Positions 54,306 to 63,628 of a stretch of DNA of 64,000 nucleotides are shown one piece after another. A program made the position numbers and the translations under genes. Numbering within the stretch: position 1 is the first letter of the stretch; every line of letters begins with the position of its first letter. The stretch spans positions 72,850 through 136,849 of the forward strand of contig NZ_JAQLFJ010000003.1 in NCBI RefSeq assembly GCF_028206795.1, written 5' to 3'. The DNA is from Collinsella aerofaciens. GTDB lineage: Bacteria > Actinomycetota > Coriobacteriia > Coriobacteriales > Coriobacteriaceae. The notes under the pieces are model-generated. The model was not told the origin of the DNA. It searched no databases and saw nothing but the letters and a program-made list of their open reading frames with translations.

Positions 54306-55801
54306 GAGTTTCTCCTTTGGGACGTGTCGTTGGCGTTAAGCGGAATGGATACCGTAAGCGTAAAGGGCGGGGTGGCGTGGACCTCTAGACTGCCACCCAG
54401 ATCTTGCGCGACATGCCTCATACCTGGGATACCCGTTCCCTCGCGATACGATACGGGGGCCGGGGACCCGTCGTTAGAAATCGTCATGTGCGCGACGGCG
54501 TCAGCATCCGTCCTCTCCTGCCACAAGCGCACATGGACCCGATGCGCCTGCGCATGCTTGGTGGCGTTGGTCGAGGCCTCGCGGATAATCTGCAAAAAGG
54601 CGGCGGCGACACGCGCGTCCTCAGGCAGCGCACCCTCAACATCGATCTGCACGCTCACCAGGCCAAAAGCATGGACGATATCGCCCAGTTGCTCTGCCGG
54701 TTCGGTGTCGCCCCCGCTGCGCAAATCGGCAGCGATTGAGCGCAGCAGCGGGTCGATCTGCTCGAGCGACTCGTCGTCCAAGCGCCCCTCCTCCAAATAG
54801 CGATGAAGGATTGATAGGCGTTGGCCGATCACATCGTGAACGCGGGCGCGCATGCGCAGATAGGCCGCATTGTCGGCAACTTTTTTGACTTCTTCGATCT
54901 GGGCCTGGAGCTCTTGGCCCGCAAGCTCAAGCAGGTGGTTGGCCTGCGCCAGGCGGTCATGCGCATGCGCATACTCTGTCACGTCCAGACCGATTATGCG
55001 CTCGAACGAACGGCCCAAGACCATAACGTCATCGCACACAAACAGGCGAATCTCGGCGGGAGAAACCTCGACCACCGCACGCGCCTCACCAAAGCGGTCC
55101 AGGTTGATCCGCACGCGGTTCTTACCGCCTTCGGGCATTTGCATGCTGAGCTTGCGCAGGTCGTTCCATGTACCGCTCATATCGCCTAGGTCGGTGGGCA
55201 TATGAAGCTCCACCAGGTTTTTGCGCATGCAGCGGTTCATAAGCAGTGGACGGCCCCTCGAGTCCAGATACAGGATGCCCACGGGAATCACGTTGATGGT
55301 TTCGATCGTCGAGAACGCGGTGATATCCTCCTGGCGGTTACGGACATCCATCAAGAGCGCCGCGACGGAACGGAACAGGAAGAACGCTCCCTCTGCGATA
55401 AGGACAACGGCCCACACCGAGCCCATGGCAAAAACCACCGGCGGTGTCACGGCGCCATCGAGCAGCAGCTCGGCCAGCATGACAGGGCGACGATAGTGCA
55501 CCATGAGGACCACGCCATAGGCAAAGATCGCGGCATTGAGCCACAGCCCTCCGCCCATTGCCCTGGCGCAAACGTCAAGCGGCGCCACCAGATACGAGCC
55601 AGACGACGCGAATAAGATGAGCGCCGAAATCATCAGGTGAAGCACGAGGCTCGTCTCATAGGCGCAAATCACCTTACGGTTATAGGACGAGCGGCGCGAT
55701 GCGATGAGCGGGACGTGGATCATCTGCAGACACGCAGCCAGGGCAAAGACAACATCGAGCGCAACGATTTGGGGAAGGATGAACGAAATCTGCATCGTCA
55801 C
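54302..55801 (-). CDS. Membrane histidine kinase, NarL-type partner
   Basis: The 499-residue kinase has about six membrane segments in residues 1-160. A PAS-like region (about 165-280) follows, then a coiled coil (AQANHLLELAGQELQAQIEEVKKV) and a HisKA_3 dimerisation domain with the likely phospho-His in RARVHDVIGQRLSILHR. A HATPase domain with N-box IIREASTNATKHAQ and glycine box GTGIPGMRHVAQDLGG ends it. GTG 55801 gives a GTGA overlap with the preceding gene; ATG two codons later is also possible. It is the active kinase of this operon, unlike its upstream neighbour. Confidence 0.9.
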   Translation of the reverse strand: MTMQISFILPQIVALDVVFALAACLQMIHVPLIASRRSSYNRKVICAYETSLVLHLMISALILFASSGSYLVAPLDVCARAMGGGLWLNAAIFAYGVVLMVHYRRPVMLAELLLDGAVTPPVVFAMGSVWAVVLIAEGAFFLFRSVAALLMDVRNRQEDITAFSTIETINVIPVGILYLDSRGRPLLMNRCMRKNLVELHMPTDLGDMSGTWNDLRKLSMQMPEGGKNRVRINLDRFGEARAVVEVSPAEIRLFVCDDVMVLGRSFERIIGLDVTEYAHAHDRLAQANHLLELAGQELQAQIEEVKKVADNAAYLRMRARVHDVIGQRLSILHRYLEEGRLDDESLEQIDPLLRSIAADLRSGGDTEPAEQLGDIVHAFGLVSVQIDVEGALPEDARVAAAFLQIIREASTNATKHAQAHRVHVRLWQERTDADAVAHMTISNDGSPAPVSYREGTGIPGMRHVAQDLGGSLEVHATPPFTLTVSIPLNANDTSQRRNS

Positions 55802-57681
55802 TCACCCGCCCTCGGCATCAAGACGATCATGCGCAGCTGGCCGGGCTCGCCCTCAAGGCGGTATGCCACGTTGCGCCCTTGCAGAGCGCTTTCGAGCTCT
55901 TGCGCAGTGGGCGTCTGCGAAAGATCTTCATCATCGTTGGAAAAAAGCGTGGCGCGCAGCTCGACACTGCACCGGTCATGGTCGCCCAAGTGATACATAA
56001 GCGCCGGATGGTCGGTGGTGTAGGCAAAAAACGCAAAGTCATACACGCAGTCGTACAGGGCGCTTACCGTACTGGCGTGCATCGGGCGCCGTATGGCGAT
56101 AATCGAAGCGCAATCGACATCGATGGTGCGCAGGTCGCTTGCGAGCTCATTGGCAATGAGTTGAATGCGGTCGCGATCAAAACCGCTCTCCCCGTGCTGC
56201 GCCAACGTGAGCGACCCTTTGCGCTTGCAATAGGCGACGAGCATCTTGGCGCGCTGCAGCATGCGGTAACGCTCGTGTGAAGACACCTCGTCGGTCAACG
56301 GTGGCAGCGAGCTCAGCAGGTCGTACATCTCTTCGAACGCGCGGGCAAGCGCCTGGTCCACGTCTTGGACCAGCAAGGTCTCGGCCTCTTGATCTGCCAG
56401 ATGCGTCTTAAGATCGTAGTCGGCCGTGAGCAGCTCATTTTGGCGCTGCAGCTCCATGCGACGATGTGCCAGTTCACGGTTAAGCTCGTTGAGCTCCGAC
56501 ACGTCTTGGGCAAGCAGGGCCGATCCGCCCAGCAGTGGAAAGGCGCGATACATTACATCGGGATCGGACGCCACGGCAAAGGCATGGGCATGCCCGTGTT
56601 CCTGGGCCCGAAGCTCTTCGTACACGCCCGCCGGCATTGGCTTCGACACCGGTGTGGCATAGACTTCCTGCAGGTCGCGCGTTAGAACTTTGAGGTCGAG
56701 CGGCAAGGTATCGAAGATGCCAGCAATGTCGTGATATGACGGAATGACACCGCAATCGAGACAGATTTCCATCGCCACCACGCACAAGACGCAATAGACG
56801 AGCGAGAAGTTGAGCCTCCATGCCCAGGGCGCACGCAGAGCATACGAGATGGCAAAGAACGCACCACCCAACAAAACAAGCGCCGCCGTGCCCGAGAAAC
56901 GTTGGATGCGAAAGGACGAGGACCGGCCCACCAGGATAAAAAAGGCAACGAAGTTAAAGGCCGTCCACACTAAGACGGCGAAATAGCCCCAGCCGTACGT
57001 GTAATCGTTGCTCCAGGTGTCGCTTGCACGGTCAAAGTGGAATACCTGCCGGTGGAAATCGTTGGTGAGCACAAAACCGATAAGTAGGATGGCCACGACC
57101 CACAGGATGCTGCGATAGCGACGGCCCGCACGGTGTTGTTCCAGCCCCGCAAGGCGCAGGCCGCACAGCTGGTAGAGCAGCGGAATGAGCGTCATGGGCA
57201 CGTAGTACAGGTACCACAGCACGGTGGCATAGAACGGTGTGAACGACTTGTATTTGAGGATGACCTCAATCATCCAGAGGGCGCAGATGGTGGCGACGGC
57301 AACAAGGCGGCGGCGCAACACATAGTCCAAACAGCGTAGATAGACCGATACACCCCAGATCGAAAATATAATTGCGGCGACAAGCAACGGGAGAGAGCTC
57401 GAGTGGACGAGCGCATCCACGACCTCTTCGGACACCTCGCTATAGGCGGGCACGACGTTGGAAAGCTTGGGGTCGGAGGCAAACAGCGCCGGCAAGACTG
57501 CCAAAAGCATGAGGAACAGCACGGTGATGGCGCCGGCGATAGCAAAGACGCGGCGACGGTACACCTGATGTGTTATACCAACAAGGAATCGCGGCATGGC
57601 GAAGAGCCTGCCGCCCCTGGGATCCGCCACGGGTGCGGATCGGGCGGCCGCGTGGCCGATATGTCGCTCGCGGGTACCCAT
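55798..57681 (-). CDS. Seven-TM sensor with degenerate kinase-like C-terminus
   Basis: The 627-residue protein has about eight hydrophobic segments in its first 330 residues (VFAIAGAITVLFLMLLAVL, YATVLWYLYYVPMTLIPLLY, and more), as in 7TM kinase N-termini. A PAS-like domain (about 345-420), a coiled coil (SELNELNRELAHRRMELQRQNELL) and a four-helix region follow. No clear phospho-His is present. The ATPase-like end (STVSALYDCVYDFAFFAYT) lacks the Asn and Gly boxes. It may sense a signal and modulate the kinase at 54302-55801, with which it overlaps. Start uncertain: 57681 is listed; 57597 is possible and would fit the nearby TACACT -10-like box better. Confidence 0.75.
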   Translation of the reverse strand: MGTRERHIGHAAARSAPVADPRGGRLFAMPRFLVGITHQVYRRRVFAIAGAITVLFLMLLAVLPALFASDPKLSNVVPAYSEVSEEVVDALVHSSSLPLLVAAIIFSIWGVSVYLRCLDYVLRRRLVAVATICALWMIEVILKYKSFTPFYATVLWYLYYVPMTLIPLLYQLCGLRLAGLEQHRAGRRYRSILWVVAILLIGFVLTNDFHRQVFHFDRASDTWSNDYTYGWGYFAVLVWTAFNFVAFFILVGRSSSFRIQRFSGTAALVLLGGAFFAISYALRAPWAWRLNFSLVYCVLCVVAMEICLDCGVIPSYHDIAGIFDTLPLDLKVLTRDLQEVYATPVSKPMPAGVYEELRAQEHGHAHAFAVASDPDVMYRAFPLLGGSALLAQDVSELNELNRELAHRRMELQRQNELLTADYDLKTHLADQEAETLLVQDVDQALARAFEEMYDLLSSLPPLTDEVSSHERYRMLQRAKMLVAYCKRKGSLTLAQHGESGFDRDRIQLIANELASDLRTIDVDCASIIAIRRPMHASTVSALYDCVYDFAFFAYTTDHPALMYHLGDHDRCSVELRATLFSNDDEDLSQTPTAQELESALQGRNVAYRLEGEPGQLRMIVLMPRAGE

Positions 57682-57748
57682 AGTGCTTTTAGTGTACCGA
57701 CAGGCGGGCCCAAAAAGCGGGCCACATGTCCCAAAATCCGCAGACGGC

Positions 57749-57784
57749 AAGGCGCCCGGAGAGCGCATACTCGCCGGGCGCCTT
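57749..57784 (-). terminator. Terminator of the second GH1 gene
   Basis: AAGGCGCCCGG (57749-57759) pairs exactly with CCGGGCGCCTT (57774-57784). Located 37 bases after the stop at 57821. Confidence 0.75.
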
Positions 57785-57820
57785 GGCTAGGAGGCTATGA
57801 AGTTGAGTGTCTCAGCTTCC

Positions 57821-59254
<1,434 letters not shown>

Positions 59255-59397
59255 TCAATCCTTTCGCACGCTGTTGTCATAGGCTCAGTATCCCTGCAAA
59301 CAACGCGTCGCTCAACGGCAACGGCGCAGGCCGATACTTCTTTTCGCGTGCAGGCGCCCGGCAACCACCCCGTCTGACACTTTTTGATACCCACCTG

Positions 59398-59442
59398 CCC
59401 CAGCCACCGCAAAGGGGACAGTCACCTTTGTGATGGCTGGGG
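59398..59442. repeat. Palindrome with GGGGACAG core
   Basis: CCCCAGCCACCGCAAAGG pairs with CCTTTGTGATGGCTGGGG (one G-T pair, one mismatch). The centre AAAGGGGACAGTCACCTTT is nearly the same as in 36467-36509, with a different outer stem. Confidence 0.8.
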
Positions 59443-59450
59443 CCCGTTTG

Positions 59451-59587
59451 TCTCGATCTGTAACAGTTAGGCCGCCAAAACCGGGCCTGGTGTTACAGAT
59501 TGAGATTGTTCGGCCTGTCCCCTGCAGTTTGTCTAAATCTGTAACAGGTAGAGACGATCTAGCCCGCTAGGTGTTACAGATTGAGAC
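59451..59587. repeat. Two tandem hairpins sharing ATCTGTAACA/TGTTACAGAT arms
   Basis: Hairpin 1 pairs 59451-59465 with 59491-59505; hairpin 2 pairs 59531-59546 with 59572-59587. The arms are nearly identical between the two, while the loops differ (one contains GGCC/GGCC, the other CTAG/CTAG). They lie just past the DUF4867 stop and may act as its terminator region or be a duplicated repeat unit. Confidence 0.8.
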
Positions 59588-59595
59588 AGAAGATT

Positions 59596-60240
59596 CTAGT
59601 CCACGGTGATGTCGAGGTTCTTTCCGATGAGGCCCACGTAGCCGCCTTCGGCTGCCTTGGGGCTGTCAGCGTGGCAGAGGACCCACTTGTCGGCCTTCCA
59701 GTAGCAGTAGCTGTCACCGGCGGCAGGCATGTCGGTTGCGGCCTCGGGGCGCGGACCGTTGGTACCGGCGGGCAGCGCCACCATCACCTGGAAGCCGCTT
59801 TCATCGACCATGCACGGCGTGTAGTGGAGCGTGGTGTTGAAGACCTCGACAACCTTGCCCGCCGGCACGCGGAACGCCTTGACGAACGCGGTATCGAGCT
59901 TTCCGTCCTCGATCTCCCAGCGATGCGCCACGAGCAGGATAAAGTCGCGGGCGCCCAGGTTAAACTCACTCGCGCGGTGATACTCCAGACAGTTGAGTCG
60001 TGTGTTGTGGCCGTTGCACCAGCCGAGCTGGAAGGGGCGGCCGCCGTACATGAGCAGGCCGAGCGTGTCGGCGCCCTCAACCTGCTCGAGCTCGGGCGCG
60101 GAGGCCACGTATTTGCTGCCCTCGGGGATGGGCGTAGCCGCGAGTGCCTCGACGAGTGGAGCGGTCAGGCTGGACGGAACGTCATCCCACACGCGGCCAT
60201 AGGACTTGAACTCGGGATCAGAGACAGAGTAGATATGCAT
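59596..60240 (-). CDS. DUF4867 family protein
   Basis: The 214-residue cytoplasmic protein matches DUF4867, a beta-rich cupin-like family of unknown function found in sugar-utilisation neighbourhoods. Visible features are MHIYSVSDPEFKSYGRV at the N-terminus, LGWCNGHNTRLNCLEYHRASEFN, and VEVFNTTLHYTPCMVDESGFQ, with several His and Glu that could bind a metal. CAGGAGTGAAC precedes ATG 60240. The leader has a GTTCGT/ACGAAC inverted repeat, and further GTTC/GAAC words lie upstream, so it is probably under specific repressor control. Confidence 0.8.
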   Translation of the reverse strand: MHIYSVSDPEFKSYGRVWDDVPSSLTAPLVEALAATPIPEGSKYVASAPELEQVEGADTLGLLMYGGRPFQLGWCNGHNTRLNCLEYHRASEFNLGARDFILLVAHRWEIEDGKLDTAFVKAFRVPAGKVVEVFNTTLHYTPCMVDESGFQVMVALPAGTNGPRPEAATDMPAAGDSYCYWKADKWVLCHADSPKAAEGGYVGLIGKNLDITVD

Positions 60241-60250
60241 GTTCACTCCT

Positions 60251-60274
60251 GTTCGTAAATGTGACTATACGAAC
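60251..60274 (-). promoter_or_regulatory. Operator-like inverted repeat before DUF4867 gene
   Basis: GTTCGT (60251-60256) and ACGAAC (60269-60274) flank 12 bases containing a TATAGT -10-like box (minus strand). More GAAC words lie at 60271 and 60281. Confidence 0.45.
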
Positions 60275-60325
60275 ATTCTAGAACAAACATGAGCGATTTT
60301 GAACGCTCGTCCTGACCACTCAACA

Positions 60326-60352
60326 AAAAGGCGCCCCCGCATAAGCGAAGGC
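60326..60352 (-). terminator. Terminator of luxS
   Basis: On the minus strand GGCGCCTTCGC pairs with GCGGGGGCGCC (G-T pairs in the middle), followed by TTTTT. It lies about 35 bases after the luxS stop. Confidence 0.8.
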
Positions 60353-60384
60353 GCCCAATCCGTGCGTTTTAGGCGATAAAGCCC

Positions 60385-60873
60385 TTACGCCTGCTGATAA
60401 TGCAGGTGCTTCTCGTCGATATCGGCCAGGTCGCGGTCGAGGTAGCGGCGTGCGAGCCAGTTTGCCATGGGGAGGTTCTGGTCCAGATAGTTACCGCACT
60501 CCTCGGGAGCGGCACCGGGGACATCGCCCTCAAAGCCGGCGACAAACTCGAACAGCTCACGCACGAGCGACAGAATCTCCTCGCTCGTCACCTCACCAAA
60601 CACGACGAGGTAAAAGCCCGTGCGGCAGCCCATGGGTCCAAAGTAGACAATGCGGCTCGACCACTCGGCATGGTTGCGAAGGAACGTCGCGCCCAGGTGC
60701 TCGATGGTGTGGCACTCGGCCGTGTTCATGACCGGCTCCTTGTTGGGCGTGGTCAGGCGCAGGTCAAACGTGGTGACGGCGGCGCCGGTCGCCGGATCGC
60801 GGTCGATGCGGCTCACATACACGCCGGGCTCAAGCAGCAGATGGTCAACAGAAAAGCTCGCGATGCGCTCCAT
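60385..60873 (-). CDS. luxS: S-ribosylhomocysteine lyase (AI-2 synthesis)
   Basis: LuxS cleaves S-ribosylhomocysteine to homocysteine and DPD, the precursor of autoinducer-2. The 162-residue protein has the metal motif HTIEHLGATFLRNH (two His ligands), the third ligand Cys in EECGNYLDQNLPMAN, and the catalytic Cys in MGCRTGFYLV. AGAGGATCTGCC precedes the ATG. The gene is monocistronic, with its own terminator. The pfs (nucleosidase) partner is not in the window. A long palindrome (60891-60972) lies directly upstream and may overlap its promoter. Confidence 0.97.
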   Translation of the reverse strand: MERIASFSVDHLLLEPGVYVSRIDRDPATGAAVTTFDLRLTTPNKEPVMNTAECHTIEHLGATFLRNHAEWSSRIVYFGPMGCRTGFYLVVFGEVTSEEILSLVRELFEFVAGFEGDVPGAAPEECGNYLDQNLPMANWLARRYLDRDLADIDEKHLHYQQA

Positions 60874-60890
60874 GGCAGATCCTCTCGATA

Positions 60891-60972
60891 GTCAAATTGG
60901 GACGGGCTCTTTTAGCTGGTTCGAATGGTCGCACCAATCATACCAGTCAAAAAAGCCCCGTCCCAAATTGAC
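60891..60972. repeat. Long imperfect inverted repeat upstream of luxS
   Basis: GTCAAATTGGGACGGGCTC (60891 on) pairs imperfectly with AAGCCCCGTCCCAAATTGAC (ending 60972), with an inner GCTGGT/ACCAGT pair. It starts 18 bases before the luxS ATG, so it is in the leader or promoter. Confidence 0.65.
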
Positions 60973-60975
60973 TAC

Positions 60976-61014
60976 CTGGGACGAGGACCAATGATTTTTT
61001 AATCCCCGTCCCAG
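60976..61014 (-). terminator. Terminator of the FGGY kinase gene
   Basis: CTGGGACGAGGA (60976-60987) pairs with TCCCCGTCCCAG (61003-61014) with one mismatch, 11 bases after the kinase stop. It is directly followed by the repeat at 60891-60972. Confidence 0.65.
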
Positions 61015-61024
61015 AAAAACCATT

Positions 61025-62515
61025 CTAGGCTGTGTAGGCAATCGTTGATTTCACGGCGTGGCGCCAGCCGGCGATCTTTTTGGCGCGCTCGTCGGCGGGC
61101 ATCGACGGCTCCACGATGCCGCGGGCGCCGTAGACGTCGACGACATCGCGCGTGTACATGCCCAGCGCAATGCCGCAGGCCCAGGCCGCACCCAGGCCGC
61201 TCATCTCGTCGTTGCTCGCGATGCGGATGGGCGAGCCAACCAAGTCGCTCTCAAACTGCATCAGGTACGCGTCGCGCGTGGGACCGCCGTCAACACGAAG
61301 CTCGGCCAGCGCCGCGCCCGAATCCTCGACCATCGCATCGATGACGTCGAAAATCTGATAGGCGATCGACTCGTCGGCGGCCTTTACGAACTCCGCACGG
61401 CCCGTGGTGCGCGTCATGCCAAAGACGCAGCCCTCGGCATCGCTCGCCCAGTGCGGCGCGCCCAAGCCGGTAAACGCCGGCACAAAGTAGACGCGGCTCG
61501 CCGGATTGGCGGCGTAGCACAGATCAGTGACTTCCTCGGGATTGTTGATGAGCTCCAGGTCGTCGCGCAGCCAGGTCTTGACGGCGCCGGCGTAGCTCAC
61601 GTTGCCCTCGAGCACGTACTCGGTCACGCCGTCCATACGCCACGCAAGCGAGCTCGAAAGACCATGCGAGCTGGCAACGAACTCGTCGCCGACGTTCATC
61701 ATGACCGAGCTGCCGGTGCCATAGGTCGCCTTGGCCATGCCGCGGCTGTGGCAACCCTGCGCAAACAGGGCCGCATGGCTGTCGCCCAGCACGCCGTGCA
61801 CCGGCACGGGCGCCGGCAAAAAGCCGCCCAGGTCCGTTGTGCCGAACAGGCCATCGGAATCGGTCACCTGCGGCAGGCAGGCAGGATCGACACCAAAAGC
61901 CTCGCACACCGGCTCGCTCCAGCAGCCACGGCGCAGATCAAAGAGCTGCGTGCGGCTGGCATTGGACCAGTCGCAGCAGAACTCCGTGCCGCCCGTGAGC
62001 GTCCAGACCACCCAGGCATCGATGGTGCCCAGGCACAGCTCGCCCGCTGCAGCGGCCTCGGCAGCCGCGGGAACGTTCGCGAGGATCCAGGCCATCTTAC
62101 CCGCCGGGTAGTAGGGCGAGAGCACTAGACCCGTCGTGTCGCGCACCAGCTCGGCCACGCCCTCGCGCGCGGCCAGCTCGTCGCACAGCTCGCGGGCGCG
62201 GGCGCACTGCCACACCACGGCGTCGCACAGCGGCTCGCCCGTCGTGCGGTTCCAGGCAACGGTAGTCTCGCGCTGGTTGGAGATGCCGATGCCGGCGACG
62301 TCGGCCGGATCGACCCCGGTCTCCTCCACCACGGCGCGCGCCACGGCCAGCACGTTGGCGGCGATCTCGGCTGGATCATGGCTCACCCAGCCGGCCTCGT
62401 TGACAATCTGGCGATGCGAGCGGTCGGCACGATGAATCAAATGGCCGCCCTCGTCCACCAGCAGCGCCTTGGTGCCCTGCGTGGATTGATCGATTCCGAT
62501 GATGTATTTGCTCAT
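61025..62515 (-). CDS. FGGY-family carbohydrate kinase (glycerol kinase-like)
   Basis: The 496-residue FGGY kinase has phosphate-1 IGIDQSTQGTKALLVDE, the ISNQRETTVAWNRTTGEP block shared with glycerol kinases, the GLVLSPYYPAGKMAWIL region, MAKATYGTGSSVMMNVG and the adenosine motif SGLGAAWACG. Glycerol kinase is possible. However, its placement next to a split transketolase, with a gap of only about 170 bases, suggests a ketose kinase that supplies the transketolase, for example xylulose, ribulose or apulose. ATG 62515 follows GACAGGAGAGTAC. The product phosphorylates a sugar or polyol with ATP in the cytoplasm. Confidence 0.85.
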   Translation of the reverse strand: MSKYIIGIDQSTQGTKALLVDEGGHLIHRADRSHRQIVNEAGWVSHDPAEIAANVLAVARAVVEETGVDPADVAGIGISNQRETTVAWNRTTGEPLCDAVVWQCARARELCDELAAREGVAELVRDTTGLVLSPYYPAGKMAWILANVPAAAEAAAAGELCLGTIDAWVVWTLTGGTEFCCDWSNASRTQLFDLRRGCWSEPVCEAFGVDPACLPQVTDSDGLFGTTDLGGFLPAPVPVHGVLGDSHAALFAQGCHSRGMAKATYGTGSSVMMNVGDEFVASSHGLSSSLAWRMDGVTEYVLEGNVSYAGAVKTWLRDDLELINNPEEVTDLCYAANPASRVYFVPAFTGLGAPHWASDAEGCVFGMTRTTGRAEFVKAADESIAYQIFDVIDAMVEDSGAALAELRVDGGPTRDAYLMQFESDLVGSPIRIASNDEMSGLGAAWACGIALGMYTRDVVDVYGARGIVEPSMPADERAKKIAGWRHAVKSTIAYTA

Positions 62516-62572
62516 GTACTCTCCTGTCTCCCCCGTCGATTCAAAAACTACAACCCGACGGACAAGGAGCGA

Positions 62573-62673
62573 GCGGCCGGCAAGTGCCACAGATTGCCGT
62601 GAAAGAGGAGCGCCGCGTACTCTGTGTACGCAAGCGACGGTTTGAACGGCAAGGTGCGGTGCTTGGCGGCCGC
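62573..62673. repeat. 101-base imperfect long hairpin
   Basis: GCGGCCGGCAAG (62573-62584) pairs with CTTGGCGGCCGC (62662-62673; one mismatch). Inner segments GATTGCCGT and ACGGCAAGG also pair, and the apex is GTAC-TCTGT-GTAC. It sits between the transketolase C-half and the kinase gene, where it could act as a processing or attenuation site or be another repeat. Confidence 0.6.
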
Positions 62674-62686
62674 GCAGCGTCTGTTT

Positions 62687-63628
62687 CTACTGTTTGCCAA
62701 GGAACTCGGCGACCGTCTTGGCGATTCCCTCGCCCGTCAGGCCGTAGTGCGCAAAGACCTCGGGGCTCGTGCCGGTGATGACCGGCGCGTCGGGCAGGCT
62801 CAGGCACTTGACCGGACGCGGGCAGTGCTCACCCACGACCTGCGCGACCATGGAACCCAGGCCGCCGAAGGGACTGTGCTCCTCGACGGTCACGACGGCG
62901 CGCGTGGCACCGGCGGCCTCGATCACGGCCTCGGCATCGAGCGGCTTGACGCAGTACATATCGAGCACCGTTGCCGAGATGCCCTGCTCGGCCAGCAGAT
63001 CGGCGGCGTCCACGGCGTGGCGGACCATCTCACCGGTAGCGACGATCGCCACATCGGTGCCGCGGCGCACCCAGGTGGCGCGGTCCATCTGGAACGGGCA
63101 CTCGTCCTCGGTGTACACGTCCTCCACCGGGTTGCGGCCCACACGGATGTAGGCCGGCTTGTTGTCGGCGACCAGGGCACGCACGAGCTCGGCGGTCTGG
63201 AAACGGTCGCTCGGCAGATATACGCGCATGTTGGGAATCGCGCTCATGGCGGCGATATCCTGCGCGGAGTGATGGCTCATACCGAGGGCGCCATAGGAAA
63301 CGCCGCCCGAGATACCGATGAGCTTGACGTTGGTGTTGGAGTACGAGACATCGACCTTGCACTGCTCATACGAGCGCGTGGTCACAAAGGACGCCGGCGA
63401 GGCGGCCCAGGCCTTCTTGCCGCACGAGGCCATGCCGGCGGCGATGCTCACCAGGTCCTGCTCGGCAATGCCGACCTCGACGGACTGCTGGGGATACTGG
63501 TCAAAGAACGGCGTGAGCGATGCAGAGCCGCGGGAGTCGGAGCACAGGACGACGATGTCCTTATCGGTTGCGGCGCCCTCGAGCAGCGTGTCGCAGATAG
63601 CCTTGCGGTTGGCGATCTTGTTAGCCAT
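62687..63628 (-). CDS. Transketolase, C-terminal subunit
   Basis: The 313-residue protein corresponds to the C-terminal half of transketolase: the pyrimidine-binding domain (about 1-165) with the catalytic Glu in EVGIAEQDLVSIAAGMA and the SHHSAQDIAAM loop. The C-terminal domain follows (about 185-313; VAIVATGEMVRHAVDAADLL). It pairs with the N-terminal subunit encoded immediately upstream; its ATG 63628 lies 8 bases inside that gene (ATGGCTAA). Together they form one thiamine-diphosphate enzyme transferring two-carbon units between sugar phosphates. The linked FGGY kinase suggests a specialised sugar pathway rather than the housekeeping enzyme. Confidence 0.94.
   Translation of the reverse strand: MANKIANRKAICDTLLEGAATDKDIVVLCSDSRGSASLTPFFDQYPQQSVEVGIAEQDLVSIAAGMASCGKKAWAASPASFVTTRSYEQCKVDVSYSNTNVKLIGISGGVSYGALGMSHHSAQDIAAMSAIPNMRVYLPSDRFQTAELVRALVADNKPAYIRVGRNPVEDVYTEDECPFQMDRATWVRRGTDVAIVATGEMVRHAVDAADLLAEQGISATVLDMYCVKPLDAEAVIEAAGATRAVVTVEEHSPFGGLGSMVAQVVGEHCPRPVKCLSLPDAPVITGTSPEVFAHYGLTGEGIAKTVAEFLGKQ

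Noticed and set aside
60900..60950. tRNA-like GGTTCGAATGG segment
   Set aside because: No acceptor or anticodon arms can be built. It is the loop of the palindrome upstream of luxS.
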